Source: Acidobacteriota bacterium (GTDB lineage Bacteria > Acidobacteriota > UBA4820). Taken from it: a stretch of DNA of 64,000 bases. The DNA lies in assembly GCA_029559035.1 (NCBI GenBank), contig JAKQCT010000088.1:62001-126000 (forward strand), written 5' to 3'. The translations under genes and the position numbers were made by a program. Below the pieces are notes generated by a model, which had not been told where the DNA came from, searched no databases, and was given only the letters and a program-made list of their open reading frames with translations. This document shows, piece after piece, positions 16,651 to 24,415 of this stretch; positions within the stretch are counted from its first letter, which is position 1; each line of letters opens with the position of its first letter.

Positions 16651-16677
16651 AAGAGGGGAGCGATCCTCTCCCCTCTT
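16651..16677 (+). terminator. Hairpin terminator after the pstB fragment
   Basis: AAGAGGGGAG (16651-16660) and CTCCCCTCTT (16668-16677) form a perfect 10-bp stem with a 7-base loop. It is followed by TTAGGCGCT, the same word that follows the terminator at 21517-21543 on the opposite strand. The T-tract is short. Confidence 0.7.
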
Positions 16678-16730
16678 AGGCGCTTCGCTCATCGACTCGC
16701 TGCGCTGAACACCCCCCCGGCAGGGAAAAC

Positions 16731-16756
16731 GCCTTAGCGCGAAGTGAATTCGACGC
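16731..16756 (+). repeat. Left copy of a 26-bp inverted repeat bracketing the 16.7-21.5 kb locus
   Basis: The sequence from 16731 (GCCTTAGCGCGAAGTGAATT) to 16756 is the exact reverse complement of 21438-21463. It belongs to a longer intergenic module (terminator, TTAGGCGCT, C-rich run, this core) found at both ends of the locus. The rest of 16678-16910 is non-coding, with a TATAAT-like word near 16840. Confidence 0.85.
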
Positions 16757-16910
16757 ACGGCGCAATATCTGAATTAGTATGCCATCAGCCATCAGCCTGC
16801 CCTTCCCACCTGTAGCCTGAAATGGCAAGCTAGAGGGAGTATAATTGTCTCTTGGAACAGGGGGCCGAAGTGGAGCGAGTGGATATAATATCGGCAAAGG
16901 TTTTCGTGAA

Positions 16911-19904
16911 ATGACGACGCCGGATAAATTCATTGCCGGATCAAGATCATGGGATGAATTCTTCAAGCAGGCCTGTGCACTGCCCGCGAGCGCGCCCTGC
17001 AAGGAAGCCTGCAAGGGCAACGTATTCGAGCGCCTCACGCAGCTTTATCTGACCACCCATTCGGAATACAGGACGAAATTGAAGCATGTGTGGAGGGCGA
17101 AGGAGGAGCTTCCCCCCGCGGTAAGGTCGAAGATCAACCTCCCGAAGACGGACGAGGGGATAGATCTTGTCGCCGAGACCTTCGACGGGGATCTCTGGGC
17201 CATCCAGTGCAAGTTCAGGACGGATACGCACACCCCGCTGACCGTCGGGGAGCTTTCGACCTTCACGAACCTCGCCTTCAACTACTGCAACAACATCTCC
17301 CTGGCCGTCGTCGTTCACACCTGCGCGAAACCTGTAAAAAAGAAGCAGTACCTCGGGAAAGCGACAGAGATAGGATTGGAACGGTGGCTGGAACTCGAAG
17401 CCGAGGATTGGCGTCAGATCCGCGAAGCGACCGCGAAACCTCCCTCCCCGCCGAAGCCGCGTGAACCGAGGCCTCACCAGCAGAAAGCCATCGCGGCAGC
17501 CAAAGAACATTTTATAAGTTCCAAAGAGACAAGGGGCCGCCTCATCATGCCCTGCGGGACGGGCAAGAGCCTCACCGCCTTCTGGATCGCCGAAGCGCTC
17601 AAAGCCAGATCTATCCTCGTCGCCGTGCCGAGCCTCCACCTCATCAAGCAGAGCCTCGCCGACTGGACGAAGGAGTTCCTCGCGAGGGGAGAGATCCCCG
17701 ACTGGCTTGTCGTCTGCAGCGACGAGACAACGGGAAAGCTGGAGGACGATTTCGTCAGCGACAGCTACGAACTGGGCGTGGACGCCACCACCGACCGGGA
17801 TGAGATCGGCAGATTCCTCTCAAAGAAGTCCGCGAAGAAAAAGATCGTCTTCTCGACATACCAGAGCGGGAAACCCTTGGCGGCCGCCGCGAGAAGCGCG
17901 GGATTCTCATTCGACCTGGGTATCATGGACGAAGCCCATAGGACGGTCGGCTCCCCGGACAAATCTTTCGGCCATCTGATCACCGACAAGAACGTCGCTA
18001 TCAGGAAGAGGCTCTTCATGACCGCCACCGAGAGAGTTGTGCGGGAGAAGGATGAGACCGTCCTCTCGATGGACGACTCCGAGGTTTACGGAAAATGCTT
18101 CCACCAGCTCACCTTCAAGGAGGCGATCGAAGCCGACCCGCCCATAATCTCCGACTACAAGATAATAACTATAACGGTGAGCGACGAAAGCGTGAAGCGG
18201 TTCATCGAGGATAACAGCTATCTGAAGACTGGCGACGAGGAATTGGGCCAGCGCGAGGCGCAGGCCTTGGCGGCAGGGATAGCCCTCCAGCGAGCGTTCC
18301 GCGAAGAAGGAGTGAAGCACACCATCTCTTTCCATCGGAGCATCCGTTCGGCGGAGGATTTCAGGGAACAGCAGGAACAGATCGAGAGCCGGATAAAAGA
18401 TATCGAACCGCCGCGGGCTTTGCACATATCGAGCAGAAAAACCGCTGGGGAGAGAGCCGAGCTTCTGCGCGAGTTCCGGGAAGCCAATACCGCCCTCATC
18501 ACCAACGCCAGGTGCCTCCAGGAAGGCGTCGACATCCCCGCCGTCGACTGCGTCCTCTTCGCCGATCCCAAGCAGAGCGTCGTGGACATCGTCCAGGCGG
18601 CGGGACGCGCCATGCGCCCCTGCAAAGGCAAGAAGTTCGGTTACATAGTCGTCCCCATCGTCGTCCCTTCAGGCATGGCGTTCGCCGACTTCGCCGAGAC
18701 AACCGAGTTCAAGCAGGTCGGAAGAGTCGTGACGGCACTATCCACCCAGGACGACCGCATCGCCGAAGAGTTCCGCGGAGTCAAAGCCAAAGGCAACGGA
18801 AAGGAGAGAGAAGAGAGGATCGTCGAGATAAAAGGCGATGTCCCCGTAGCCCAGCACATCGACCTAGAAGCCTTCCGCGAACAGGTGAGGCTCAAGCTCT
18901 GGGAAAGAGTCGGAAGGGCGAACTGGAGACCGTTCCAAGAGGCGAGAGAGTGGGTCAGAGGGTTGGGGCTGAAGAATGAGAAAAATTGGCGCATTTTCTC
19001 AAAGAGCAAAGATCTTCCTCCCGATATTCCTGCAACTCCAAACAGTACTTATAAGAATAAAGGCTGGAGTGGTATGGGTGACTGGTTGGGGACTGGGAGA
19101 ACTTTCAGAGGACATTGCAGGCCTTTCTTGAAAGCCCGGGAATTTGCAAGATCTCTAGGTCTTAAGAATTTCATGACATGGGTGACGTTTTGTTCTAATG
19201 GAAACTTACCGAATGATATTCCTTCCGCTCCACAGGTAGCGTATCGTAATAGTGGCTGGGTAAGCTGGGGTGACTGGCTTGGAACAGGAGCGATCTCATC
19301 AGCCAAGAGGCAGTATCTTTCGTTTGAGAATGCTAGATCATTTGCGAAGAGTCTTCAACTAAGCAATCAAAAACAATGGCAAGCTTTTGCACGTTCTGGG
19401 GAACTCCCTAATGATATTCCTGCAGTTCCTAATCATGTATATCGAAACGATGGATGGGATGGATATGGGGATTGGTTGGGAACGGAAAATATAGCAAAAT
19501 CACAACTCAAATATCGCCCATTTACGGATGCAAGAAATTATGCCAGAAGTCTTGGATTGAGAAATAGAGAAGAGTGGAACGCTTTTGCAAAAAGCGGAGG
19601 TCTGCCATCGGACATTCCTGTAAATGCTTGGCAAACTTATAGAGGCAAAGGGTTTGTTGGATGGGGTGATTGGCTAGGAACCAATAGGCCAATAAAGCGG
19701 ATTGTAAAATATATGCCTTTTACTAAAGCCCGTACCTATGCAAGAAAGCAGGGACTAAAAAATGTATATGAATGGCGGGATTTCTGTAAAGGTGGGAAAT
19801 TACCCGCCGATATTCCAGCCACACCAAACCAAATATACGGAAACCAAGGTTGGGTCGGATGGAGCGATTGGTTGGGCAATGGCAGATCACGCAGGAAGAA
19901 ATAA
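16911..19904 (+). CDS. Mrr-like nuclease / SF2 helicase with five C-terminal INT_rpt-like repeats
   Basis: 997 residues from ATG 16911 (a TTG at 16845 would add 22 unconvincing residues). Residues about 20-110 resemble the Mrr/type ISP nuclease: a KGNVFERLTQLY helix, EGIDLVAE with Asp85 and WAIQCKF with Gln99/Lys101. The helicase follows: Walker A CGTGKS (215-220), DEAH (340-343), TAT motif FMTATER and motif VI QAAGRAMRP from Gln562. From about 670 there are five units of about 65 residues: PF-AR-YARSLGL, EW-F, LP-DIPA-PN-Y and GW-GWGDWLGTG. These match the phage-integrase repeat (PF14882-type), a likely DNA-binding unit. The role is probably anti-mobile-element defence. Composition turns AT-rich inside the first repeat. 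Confidence 0.82.
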   Translation: MTTPDKFIAGSRSWDEFFKQACALPASAPCKEACKGNVFERLTQLYLTTHSEYRTKLKHVWRAKEELPPAVRSKINLPKTDEGIDLVAETFDGDLWAIQCKFRTDTHTPLTVGELSTFTNLAFNYCNNISLAVVVHTCAKPVKKKQYLGKATEIGLERWLELEAEDWRQIREATAKPPSPPKPREPRPHQQKAIAAAKEHFISSKETRGRLIMPCGTGKSLTAFWIAEALKARSILVAVPSLHLIKQSLADWTKEFLARGEIPDWLVVCSDETTGKLEDDFVSDSYELGVDATTDRDEIGRFLSKKSAKKKIVFSTYQSGKPLAAAARSAGFSFDLGIMDEAHRTVGSPDKSFGHLITDKNVAIRKRLFMTATERVVREKDETVLSMDDSEVYGKCFHQLTFKEAIEADPPIISDYKIITITVSDESVKRFIEDNSYLKTGDEELGQREAQALAAGIALQRAFREEGVKHTISFHRSIRSAEDFREQQEQIESRIKDIEPPRALHISSRKTAGERAELLREFREANTALITNARCLQEGVDIPAVDCVLFADPKQSVVDIVQAAGRAMRPCKGKKFGYIVVPIVVPSGMAFADFAETTEFKQVGRVVTALSTQDDRIAEEFRGVKAKGNGKEREERIVEIKGDVPVAQHIDLEAFREQVRLKLWERVGRANWRPFQEAREWVRGLGLKNEKNWRIFSKSKDLPPDIPATPNSTYKNKGWSGMGDWLGTGRTFRGHCRPFLKAREFARSLGLKNFMTWVTFCSNGNLPNDIPSAPQVAYRNSGWVSWGDWLGTGAISSAKRQYLSFENARSFAKSLQLSNQKQWQAFARSGELPNDIPAVPNHVYRNDGWDGYGDWLGTENIAKSQLKYRPFTDARNYARSLGLRNREEWNAFAKSGGLPSDIPVNAWQTYRGKGFVGWGDWLGTNRPIKRIVKYMPFTKARTYARKQGLKNVYEWRDFCKGGKLPADIPATPNQIYGNQGWVGWSDWLGNGRSRRKK

Positions 19905-19940
19905 TACCGAAAGTGCGGATTAGTAGATTGGAGGAGTAAA

Positions 19941-20759
19941 ATTAAACCAAAGGTTAAGATTGTACTCGACGCAGAACAATGGCCTGATTTGCAGGCCTAT
20001 GATCAAGTAATTTCTGATTTAGGAATTAGGGCTAGCGATGAAACATCTGCATCTCATCACCTGGCAATAATTCGTAGCGCAACTAACGATGGAACAGTTA
20101 TAACATCCTGTAGGTCTGAATTCTGGGAGGCTTTAAAATATGTTACAAAACTTACAGAAATTATAAATGCGCTAAAATCCCAGCCACCAAATGAACTTAG
20201 AAAGAAGCTTAATATAGTTCTTTCATGTAAAACAAATGAAGCTAATGATGTTTTATATGAACTGCAACTTGCAGCTTTGTTCAAGGAATCAGGATTTGAA
20301 GTTTCCTTAGAAGAACCGGATATCATAATTTCAGGTAAAGGTCTTAAAAACAAATTGGCAATTGCGTGCAAGAATCCGACTAGCAAAAAGCAATTGCATG
20401 ATCATGTTTCTAATGGATATTTTCAGATTAATAGGGTTGGATATCAAGGCATCGTGGCTATAGAAACAAATCAACTGTTGGATTTACCAAAGAAAACATT
20501 CGAACAACCACCCCTTAAGGAAGCAGAGAATCTGCTCACTCGATCAGTAGGTGAATGGGTAGATGAAAGGCTTCGCAACTACCCCTCCGAGAACCCAATA
20601 GATGGCTTTTTGCTTACCTATTTTATTGATTACTTTTATGGTGATCCTGTTGAACTTAGCCAAATTAGACAAATGACTTTTCAATGTGATGAGAACAATA
20701 ACCTATTCAGAGAGTTGAAGATATTGGTTGATGCAGTAAAAGAAGCCATCGTGAAATAG
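19941..20759 (+). CDS. Unknown protein, possible PD-(D/E)XK nuclease, probable ATT start
   Basis: The frame is open from just after the helicase stop and lies in the same frame. A strong GGAGGAG (19930-19936) is followed four bases later by in-frame ATT at 19941; the first standard codon is TTG at 19989. Starting at ATT gives 272 residues beginning (M)KPKVKIVLDAEQWPDL; starting at TTG gives 256. A core of Glu in YELQLAALFKESGFEVSLEE, then PDIII and LAIACK, resembles a PD-(D/E)XK nuclease with the last acidic residue replaced. The gene is AT-rich, like the end of the helicase, and probably moved with it. The nuclease call is tentative; I recognise no named family. Confidence 0.65.
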   Translation: MKPKVKIVLDAEQWPDLQAYDQVISDLGIRASDETSASHHLAIIRSATNDGTVITSCRSEFWEALKYVTKLTEIINALKSQPPNELRKKLNIVLSCKTNEANDVLYELQLAALFKESGFEVSLEEPDIIISGKGLKNKLAIACKNPTSKKQLHDHVSNGYFQINRVGYQGIVAIETNQLLDLPKKTFEQPPLKEAENLLTRSVGEWVDERLRNYPSENPIDGFLLTYFIDYFYGDPVELSQIRQMTFQCDENNNLFRELKILVDAVKEAIVK

Positions 20760-20765
20760 AACCTC

Positions 20766-20814
20766 GGGGTCAGGGCTTTAGTCTTGAATCTCGCAGGATA
20801 AGGTAGTTCACTTC
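20766..20814 (+). repeat. 49-bp direct repeat, copy 1 (GGGGTCAGGGCTTTAG family)
   Basis: It begins GGGGTCAGGGCTTTAGTCTT and runs to 20814. It matches 21157-21205 with two mismatches, and the pair brackets the cupin gene. Its first 24 bases also occur reversed at 37188-37211. Confidence 0.85.
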
Positions 20815-20841
20815 ACTTGTCGTGGCTTTGGCCTTCCCCCT

Positions 20842-21105
20842 TCAGCTAAGCACCGCCAAGAATGTCAGCCCTTTTTTCCCCGCCGTGATCCCGTGGGTGT
20901 GGCCGGTCTTGCAGACGAAGGCGTCTCCCGCCTCGAGGTCGAAGCTCTCACCGTCGAGGACGCCTTTGCCGTCGCCTTCGAGAACGAGGTAGAACTCTTC
21001 GTCGCTGTCGTGAAGGTGCTCGCCGATGACGGTATGAGGCTCGAGCTCGAGGCGGCTTATGAACTTTATATTGCGCTGGCCGTTCTCGGTCAGGTACTGG
21101 AACAT
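20842..21105 (-). CDS. Small cupin-domain protein, probably 5'-truncated
   Basis: An 87-residue single-domain cupin. The first motif has EPHTVIGEHLHDSDEEFYLV, with His/His/Glu metal ligands. The second motif is DLEAGDAFVCKTGHTHG, with the last His. Small cupins bind a metal and act as sugar or amino-acid modifying enzymes or as sensors; no substrate can be assigned. The frame stays open upstream of the ATG for about 15 codons with cupin-like sequence (VTIDREDIRGGKGKAR). It has no start codon before running into the repeat at 21157. The original start was therefore probably lost when the repeat arrived. No ribosome-binding site is visible. Confidence 0.75.
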   Translation of the reverse strand: MFQYLTENGQRNIKFISRLELEPHTVIGEHLHDSDEEFYLVLEGDGKGVLDGESFDLEAGDAFVCKTGHTHGITAGKKGLTFLAVLS

Positions 21106-21156
21106 CCTGGCCTTGCCCTTGCCGCCCCTGATGTCCTCTCTGTCTATCGTAACCCC

Positions 21157-21205
21157 GGGGTCAGGGCTTTAGTCTTGAATCTCGCGGGATAAGGTAGATC
21201 ACTTC
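21157..21205 (+). repeat. 49-bp direct repeat, copy 2
   Basis: Same sequence and orientation as 20766-20814 with two mismatches. It abuts the broken 5' end of the cupin frame. The gap from here to 21437 has no gene. It holds a GATCCTGTTCATCC phrase at about 21257-21270, also seen near 27521, and a GC hairpin near 21331-21353. Confidence 0.85.
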
Positions 21206-21437
21206 GTTTGGAATGCTGCGGGCCTTTCTCGTGATGACCGGATTCTATAACTTGCCGATCCTGTTCATCCTAGTGAATTGTAATTGTTTTTCTCTGTGTC
21301 CTCTGTAGTAAATGTTGTTGTCTTTTCTTTAAGGGCGGTTTTTGAGCCCGCCCCTATGGAAAATCAACATTCCCTGTCGACCCTTCCGCCATCAGCCTTC
21401 AGCCATCCTGCACGCAGGGCATAGAATGTTGTGCCAA

Positions 21438-21463
21438 GCGTCGAATTCACTTCGCGCTAAGGC
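21438..21463 (-). repeat. Right copy of the 26-bp inverted repeat
   Basis: Exact reverse complement of 16731-16756. Reading the minus strand, the order terminator hairpin, TTAGGCGCT, C-run, 26-bp core, then CAGCC-rich sequence is the same as on the left side. The locus is therefore flanked by two inverted copies of one intergenic module of roughly 110-150 bp. Confidence 0.85.
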
Positions 21464-21516
21464 ACATTCATTATGCGGGGGTGGATCAGCGAAACGAGCA
21501 TGCGAGTGGAGCGCCT

Positions 21517-21543
21517 AAGGAGGGAGTGCAACGCTCCCTCCTT
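21517..21543 (-). terminator. Terminator of the secreted repeat protein gene
   Basis: AAGGAGGGAG and CTCCCTCCTT form a perfect 10-bp stem with a 7-base loop, 8 bp beyond the stop of the minus-strand gene ending at 21551. On the minus strand it is followed by TTAGGCGCT, as at 16678. Confidence 0.7.
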
Positions 21544-21550
21544 GGGGAGA

Positions 21551-23077
21551 TCATCTGGTAAAGGATATCTCGGTCCCTCTTCCGTCATCGTTGAAGAACC
21601 TTATGAGGACGGGGACGCCCTTGGGGAAGTTCGACTTGAGGGAAGATCCGCCCTTCAGCATCACCTTCGTCCCGTCCATGAAGAGCGTCTTTCCCCACGG
21701 GGTGGAGCTTTCGCCTATGTAGACGGAAAAGCCCTTCCTCAGGTTCGCGCCGTTCAGGACCAGCCTGAACGGGTCCGCTTTCCTGGAGACCGAAAAGAGC
21801 TGGGGCCCGTTGTAGCAGAGCAGGTCCGCAGCTCCCAGCGGGTCCTTGTCCGCTGGTTTGCCGGGATTCATGGAGGGCGGAACCGTCGACTGGCTGACCG
21901 AGGTCGAGTAGACCTGAGGTTCGCGGGTATCCACTTCGAGGCTCGTTTCCTTGACGAAATCACAACTGTCGTCAACTTCGCCGAGTTCGTCCGTCCTGAT
22001 GACGAAGCCGTTCTCGCCCGTCGATCCGTATGACTTCGTCTTGCCGACGAGCACGAAGCCTCCGAGGGGGGATGACGCCGCCGACCATATTTCGTCGCTC
22101 AGGTCGCCGCCGTACCTCTTCTGCCATACGAGGCTCCCGTCCTGCGACCAGAGCGAGGCGTAGCCGTCGAAAGGATCGCCTTCGGAGGGCCTGAAAGTTC
22201 CCGCGAGCAGGATGTCTCCGCCCGCGGTAGAGGAAAGGCCCCTGACCGTGGCGTCCTGGCGCTGTCCGAGAACGTTCATCCACACGGGATCGAGCGACGC
22301 GTCGAGCTTGCAGAGGAACATGCTTTTGTAACTGTTCGCCATTTCGAACTCGCCCGCGAGGATAAAGGCTCCGCTGGCCATCCTGACGATCTCGGTTATC
22401 CTTCCTCCGTCGAGGGAGCCTCCACCTGTCAGGAGGAAGGCTTTTTTCACCGCGAACGAGGAATCCGTCTTGAGAACCAGAGGCACCTCGTTCTGTTCTC
22501 CCGCCGCGACGAAACCTCCCGACGGGTCCAGGACGAAGTCGTTGAGCTGGACCGACTGGATGACGCTGTTCGACAGCACGTTGTCGCCTTTTTCGATATA
22601 CCCGTCGGAACCTGCGTTCCCCACCGAATAAGCTGTGGATCCGTCGATGCGCAGTGACTTCAGCGCGGCGCCCGAATTGAAGGAGAAATGGTTCGCCAGC
22701 GAATCGGCGCCGCTGCTCTTTATCTTCATTATGTATGCCGAATCTCCTCCGTAGGCTTCCATTTTTCCGCCCACGTAGAAACTGCCGTCGCCTAGCCTGG
22801 CAACAGCCACCGCGCGGTCCTCGCCTCCCATGTCGTAGATCTGCTCCCAGCGCATGGTGCCCGAGCAGTCTATGTTGATGAGCCAGGTGTTCTCCGAATC
22901 GCCGCGCGAGGTCGTGTACCCGACGAGAACGAACCCGCCGTCGTCTAGGCCGACCGCGTTTGTGAAAACGTCGTTGCCGGCCTTGCCGAAGACCTTCGCC
23001 CAGGTCCCGACATCCGAAGCGGAACAGCACGATGAGATGAGCGCGAGAGCAACCACAATAGCGAGCTTCCTGACCAT
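21551..23077 (-). CDS. Secreted beta-propeller-like repeat protein with C-terminal IPT/TIG-like domain
   Basis: A 508-residue exported protein. The signal region (MVRKLAIVVALALISSCCS) has a possible lipobox ending at Cys17. Residues about 25-370 contain repeated units of the form DGGFVLVGYT, GDGSFYVGGKM, SGAFILAGEFE, GDILLAGTFR and GGFVLVGKT, spaced about 50-60 residues. This is typical of propellers in extracellular proteins. The last 80 residues (LFSVSRKADPFRLVLNGANL onward) resemble an immunoglobulin-like IPT domain, as does the tail of the protease at 54507-55859. Function unknown; surface binding is plausible. A weak promoter (TTGAAA, 16 bp, TATTCG) lies at 23120-23093 on the minus strand. 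Confidence 0.72.
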   Translation of the reverse strand: MVRKLAIVVALALISSCCSASDVGTWAKVFGKAGNDVFTNAVGLDDGGFVLVGYTTSRGDSENTWLINIDCSGTMRWEQIYDMGGEDRAVAVARLGDGSFYVGGKMEAYGGDSAYIMKIKSSGADSLANHFSFNSGAALKSLRIDGSTAYSVGNAGSDGYIEKGDNVLSNSVIQSVQLNDFVLDPSGGFVAAGEQNEVPLVLKTDSSFAVKKAFLLTGGGSLDGGRITEIVRMASGAFILAGEFEMANSYKSMFLCKLDASLDPVWMNVLGQRQDATVRGLSSTAGGDILLAGTFRPSEGDPFDGYASLWSQDGSLVWQKRYGGDLSDEIWSAASSPLGGFVLVGKTKSYGSTGENGFVIRTDELGEVDDSCDFVKETSLEVDTREPQVYSTSVSQSTVPPSMNPGKPADKDPLGAADLLCYNGPQLFSVSRKADPFRLVLNGANLRKGFSVYIGESSTPWGKTLFMDGTKVMLKGGSSLKSNFPKGVPVLIRFFNDDGRGTEISFTR

Positions 23078-23146
23078 TTCGTTCCTCCTACACGAATATG
23101 CTACCCCCTTTTCATTTCAAAACAAAACATCGAGGCTTTCCGTAAA

Positions 23147-23176
23147 TTGCAAACTGCGATGTAGTAGTGGGATAAT
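23147..23176 (+). promoter_or_regulatory. Promoter of the macA-like export operon
   Basis: TTGCAA (23147-23152), 18 bp, GATAAT (23171-23176), upstream of a GGAGGAGG ribosome-binding site at 23191-23198. Confidence 0.5.
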
Positions 23177-23206
23177 CCATTGTCTTGCAGGGAGGAGGAT
23201 GAGCTC

Positions 23207-24415
23207 TTGAGCGAAGAAAAACTTAAAAAACTCCAGATAGATGAATCGAGAAGGCTCTCGAACAACGGGAAGAACCGCCGGATGTGGATCATCATCGGGG
23301 GGGTCGTCTGCTTTCTCGTTATAATGATGGTGTTTAAAAGCGCCTTCAAGAGCACCGAGGTCGGGGTGGCGAAAGCTTACCAGTCGAAGGCCGGGGAGCC
23401 GGTGGTCCTCCTGAACGCCAGCGGTTATGTCACCGCGAGAAGAAGAGCCACGGTCGCGGCGAAGATCACCGGCAGGGTGAAGGAGATCCTCGTGGAAGAA
23501 GGCGCCGTCGTCAAGGAAGGCGATCTCCTCGCGACACTCGAAGAGAAGGACGCGGAGGCTTCCCTTTCGAAGGCGCATGCCTCCGTGAAAGTCGTCGAAG
23601 CGCAAGTCGCGGGCACATCCGCCAAGAAGGATGAGGCCGGCGCCGCTTACGAGAGGGGGAAGAAACTCGCTGAGAGCGGGTTCCTCGACACCCAGTCGCT
23701 TGACAAGTTGAAGGCTGACTACCTCCTTCTCGAATCGGAAGTGAAGACGCAGAAGAGGCAGATAGAGGAGGGAAGGGCCCAGGCGAGAGTGGCCGAGCGC
23801 GAACTGGTCAACTGCGAGGTGAGGGCCCCCTTCGACGGCATCGTGATCTCCAAGGACGCGCAGGCCGGCGAGATGGTCTCGCCGTTCTCGGCTGGCGGCA
23901 GCTACACCCGCACGGGCATAGTGACGATCGTCGACATGTCGTCTCTCGAGATAGAAGTCGACGTCAACGAGTCCCACCTTTCGAAGGTCAGGGCAGGCGG
24001 GAAAGTGACGGCTACGCTGGACGCCTACCCGGATTTCAAGATCCCGTGCAAAGTGCTGACGATAATACCCTCCGCCGACAGGCAGAAGGCGACCGTCAAG
24101 GTCCGCATAGCCTTCAACTCCCTCGACCCGAGGATCCTTCCCGACATGGGCGTGAGGACAGCGTTCCTCAGGGACGAGGAGATCTCCGCGGGAGCCGTTT
24201 ATGTCGCCAAGACTGCCGTCAGGAGCGCCGAAGGCAGGAGCTGGGTCTTCCTCGCCGACGGCGGCAAAGCGGAGAAGAGGGATGTGGTCCTCGGAGAAGA
24301 GGGGAGCGACGCCTTCGAAGTGAAAAGCGGCCTCAAGCCGGGGGACACGGTGATCGTCGATCCGCCGGAGAAGCTCGCGGGCGGCGACCGGATAAAGGTA
24401 AGGAACGCAGGATGA
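23207..24415 (+). CDS. MacA/HlyD-family periplasmic adaptor protein
   Basis: 402 residues from TTG 23207, chosen because GGAGGAGG ends 8 bases upstream; the nearby ATG at 23199 is out of frame. One N-terminal transmembrane segment (about 26-43) anchors it. It has the split lipoyl domain (RRRATVAAKITGRVKEILVE ... ELVNCEVRAPFDGIVISKDA) around a long coiled coil (about 110-190), then beta-barrel and membrane-proximal domains. Adaptors of this class link an inner-membrane ABC exporter to an outer-membrane channel. Its stop overlaps the ATPase start (ATGA). No TolC gene is in the window. Confidence 0.9.
   Translation: MSEEKLKKLQIDESRRLSNNGKNRRMWIIIGGVVCFLVIMMVFKSAFKSTEVGVAKAYQSKAGEPVVLLNASGYVTARRRATVAAKITGRVKEILVEEGAVVKEGDLLATLEEKDAEASLSKAHASVKVVEAQVAGTSAKKDEAGAAYERGKKLAESGFLDTQSLDKLKADYLLLESEVKTQKRQIEEGRAQARVAERELVNCEVRAPFDGIVISKDAQAGEMVSPFSAGGSYTRTGIVTIVDMSSLEIEVDVNESHLSKVRAGGKVTATLDAYPDFKIPCKVLTIIPSADRQKATVKVRIAFNSLDPRILPDMGVRTAFLRDEEISAGAVYVAKTAVRSAEGRSWVFLADGGKAEKRDVVLGEEGSDAFEVKSGLKPGDTVIVDPPEKLAGGDRIKVRNAG

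Noticed and set aside
18919-19904. Regularly spaced similar DNA segments that could look like a CRISPR array
   Set aside because: The period is about 195 bp and the similarity is at protein level in one reading frame; these are coding repeats.
24046-24411. Extended N-terminus for the MacB-type ATPase
   Set aside because: It overlaps the adaptor coding sequence; the ATGA overlap at 24412 gives the natural start.
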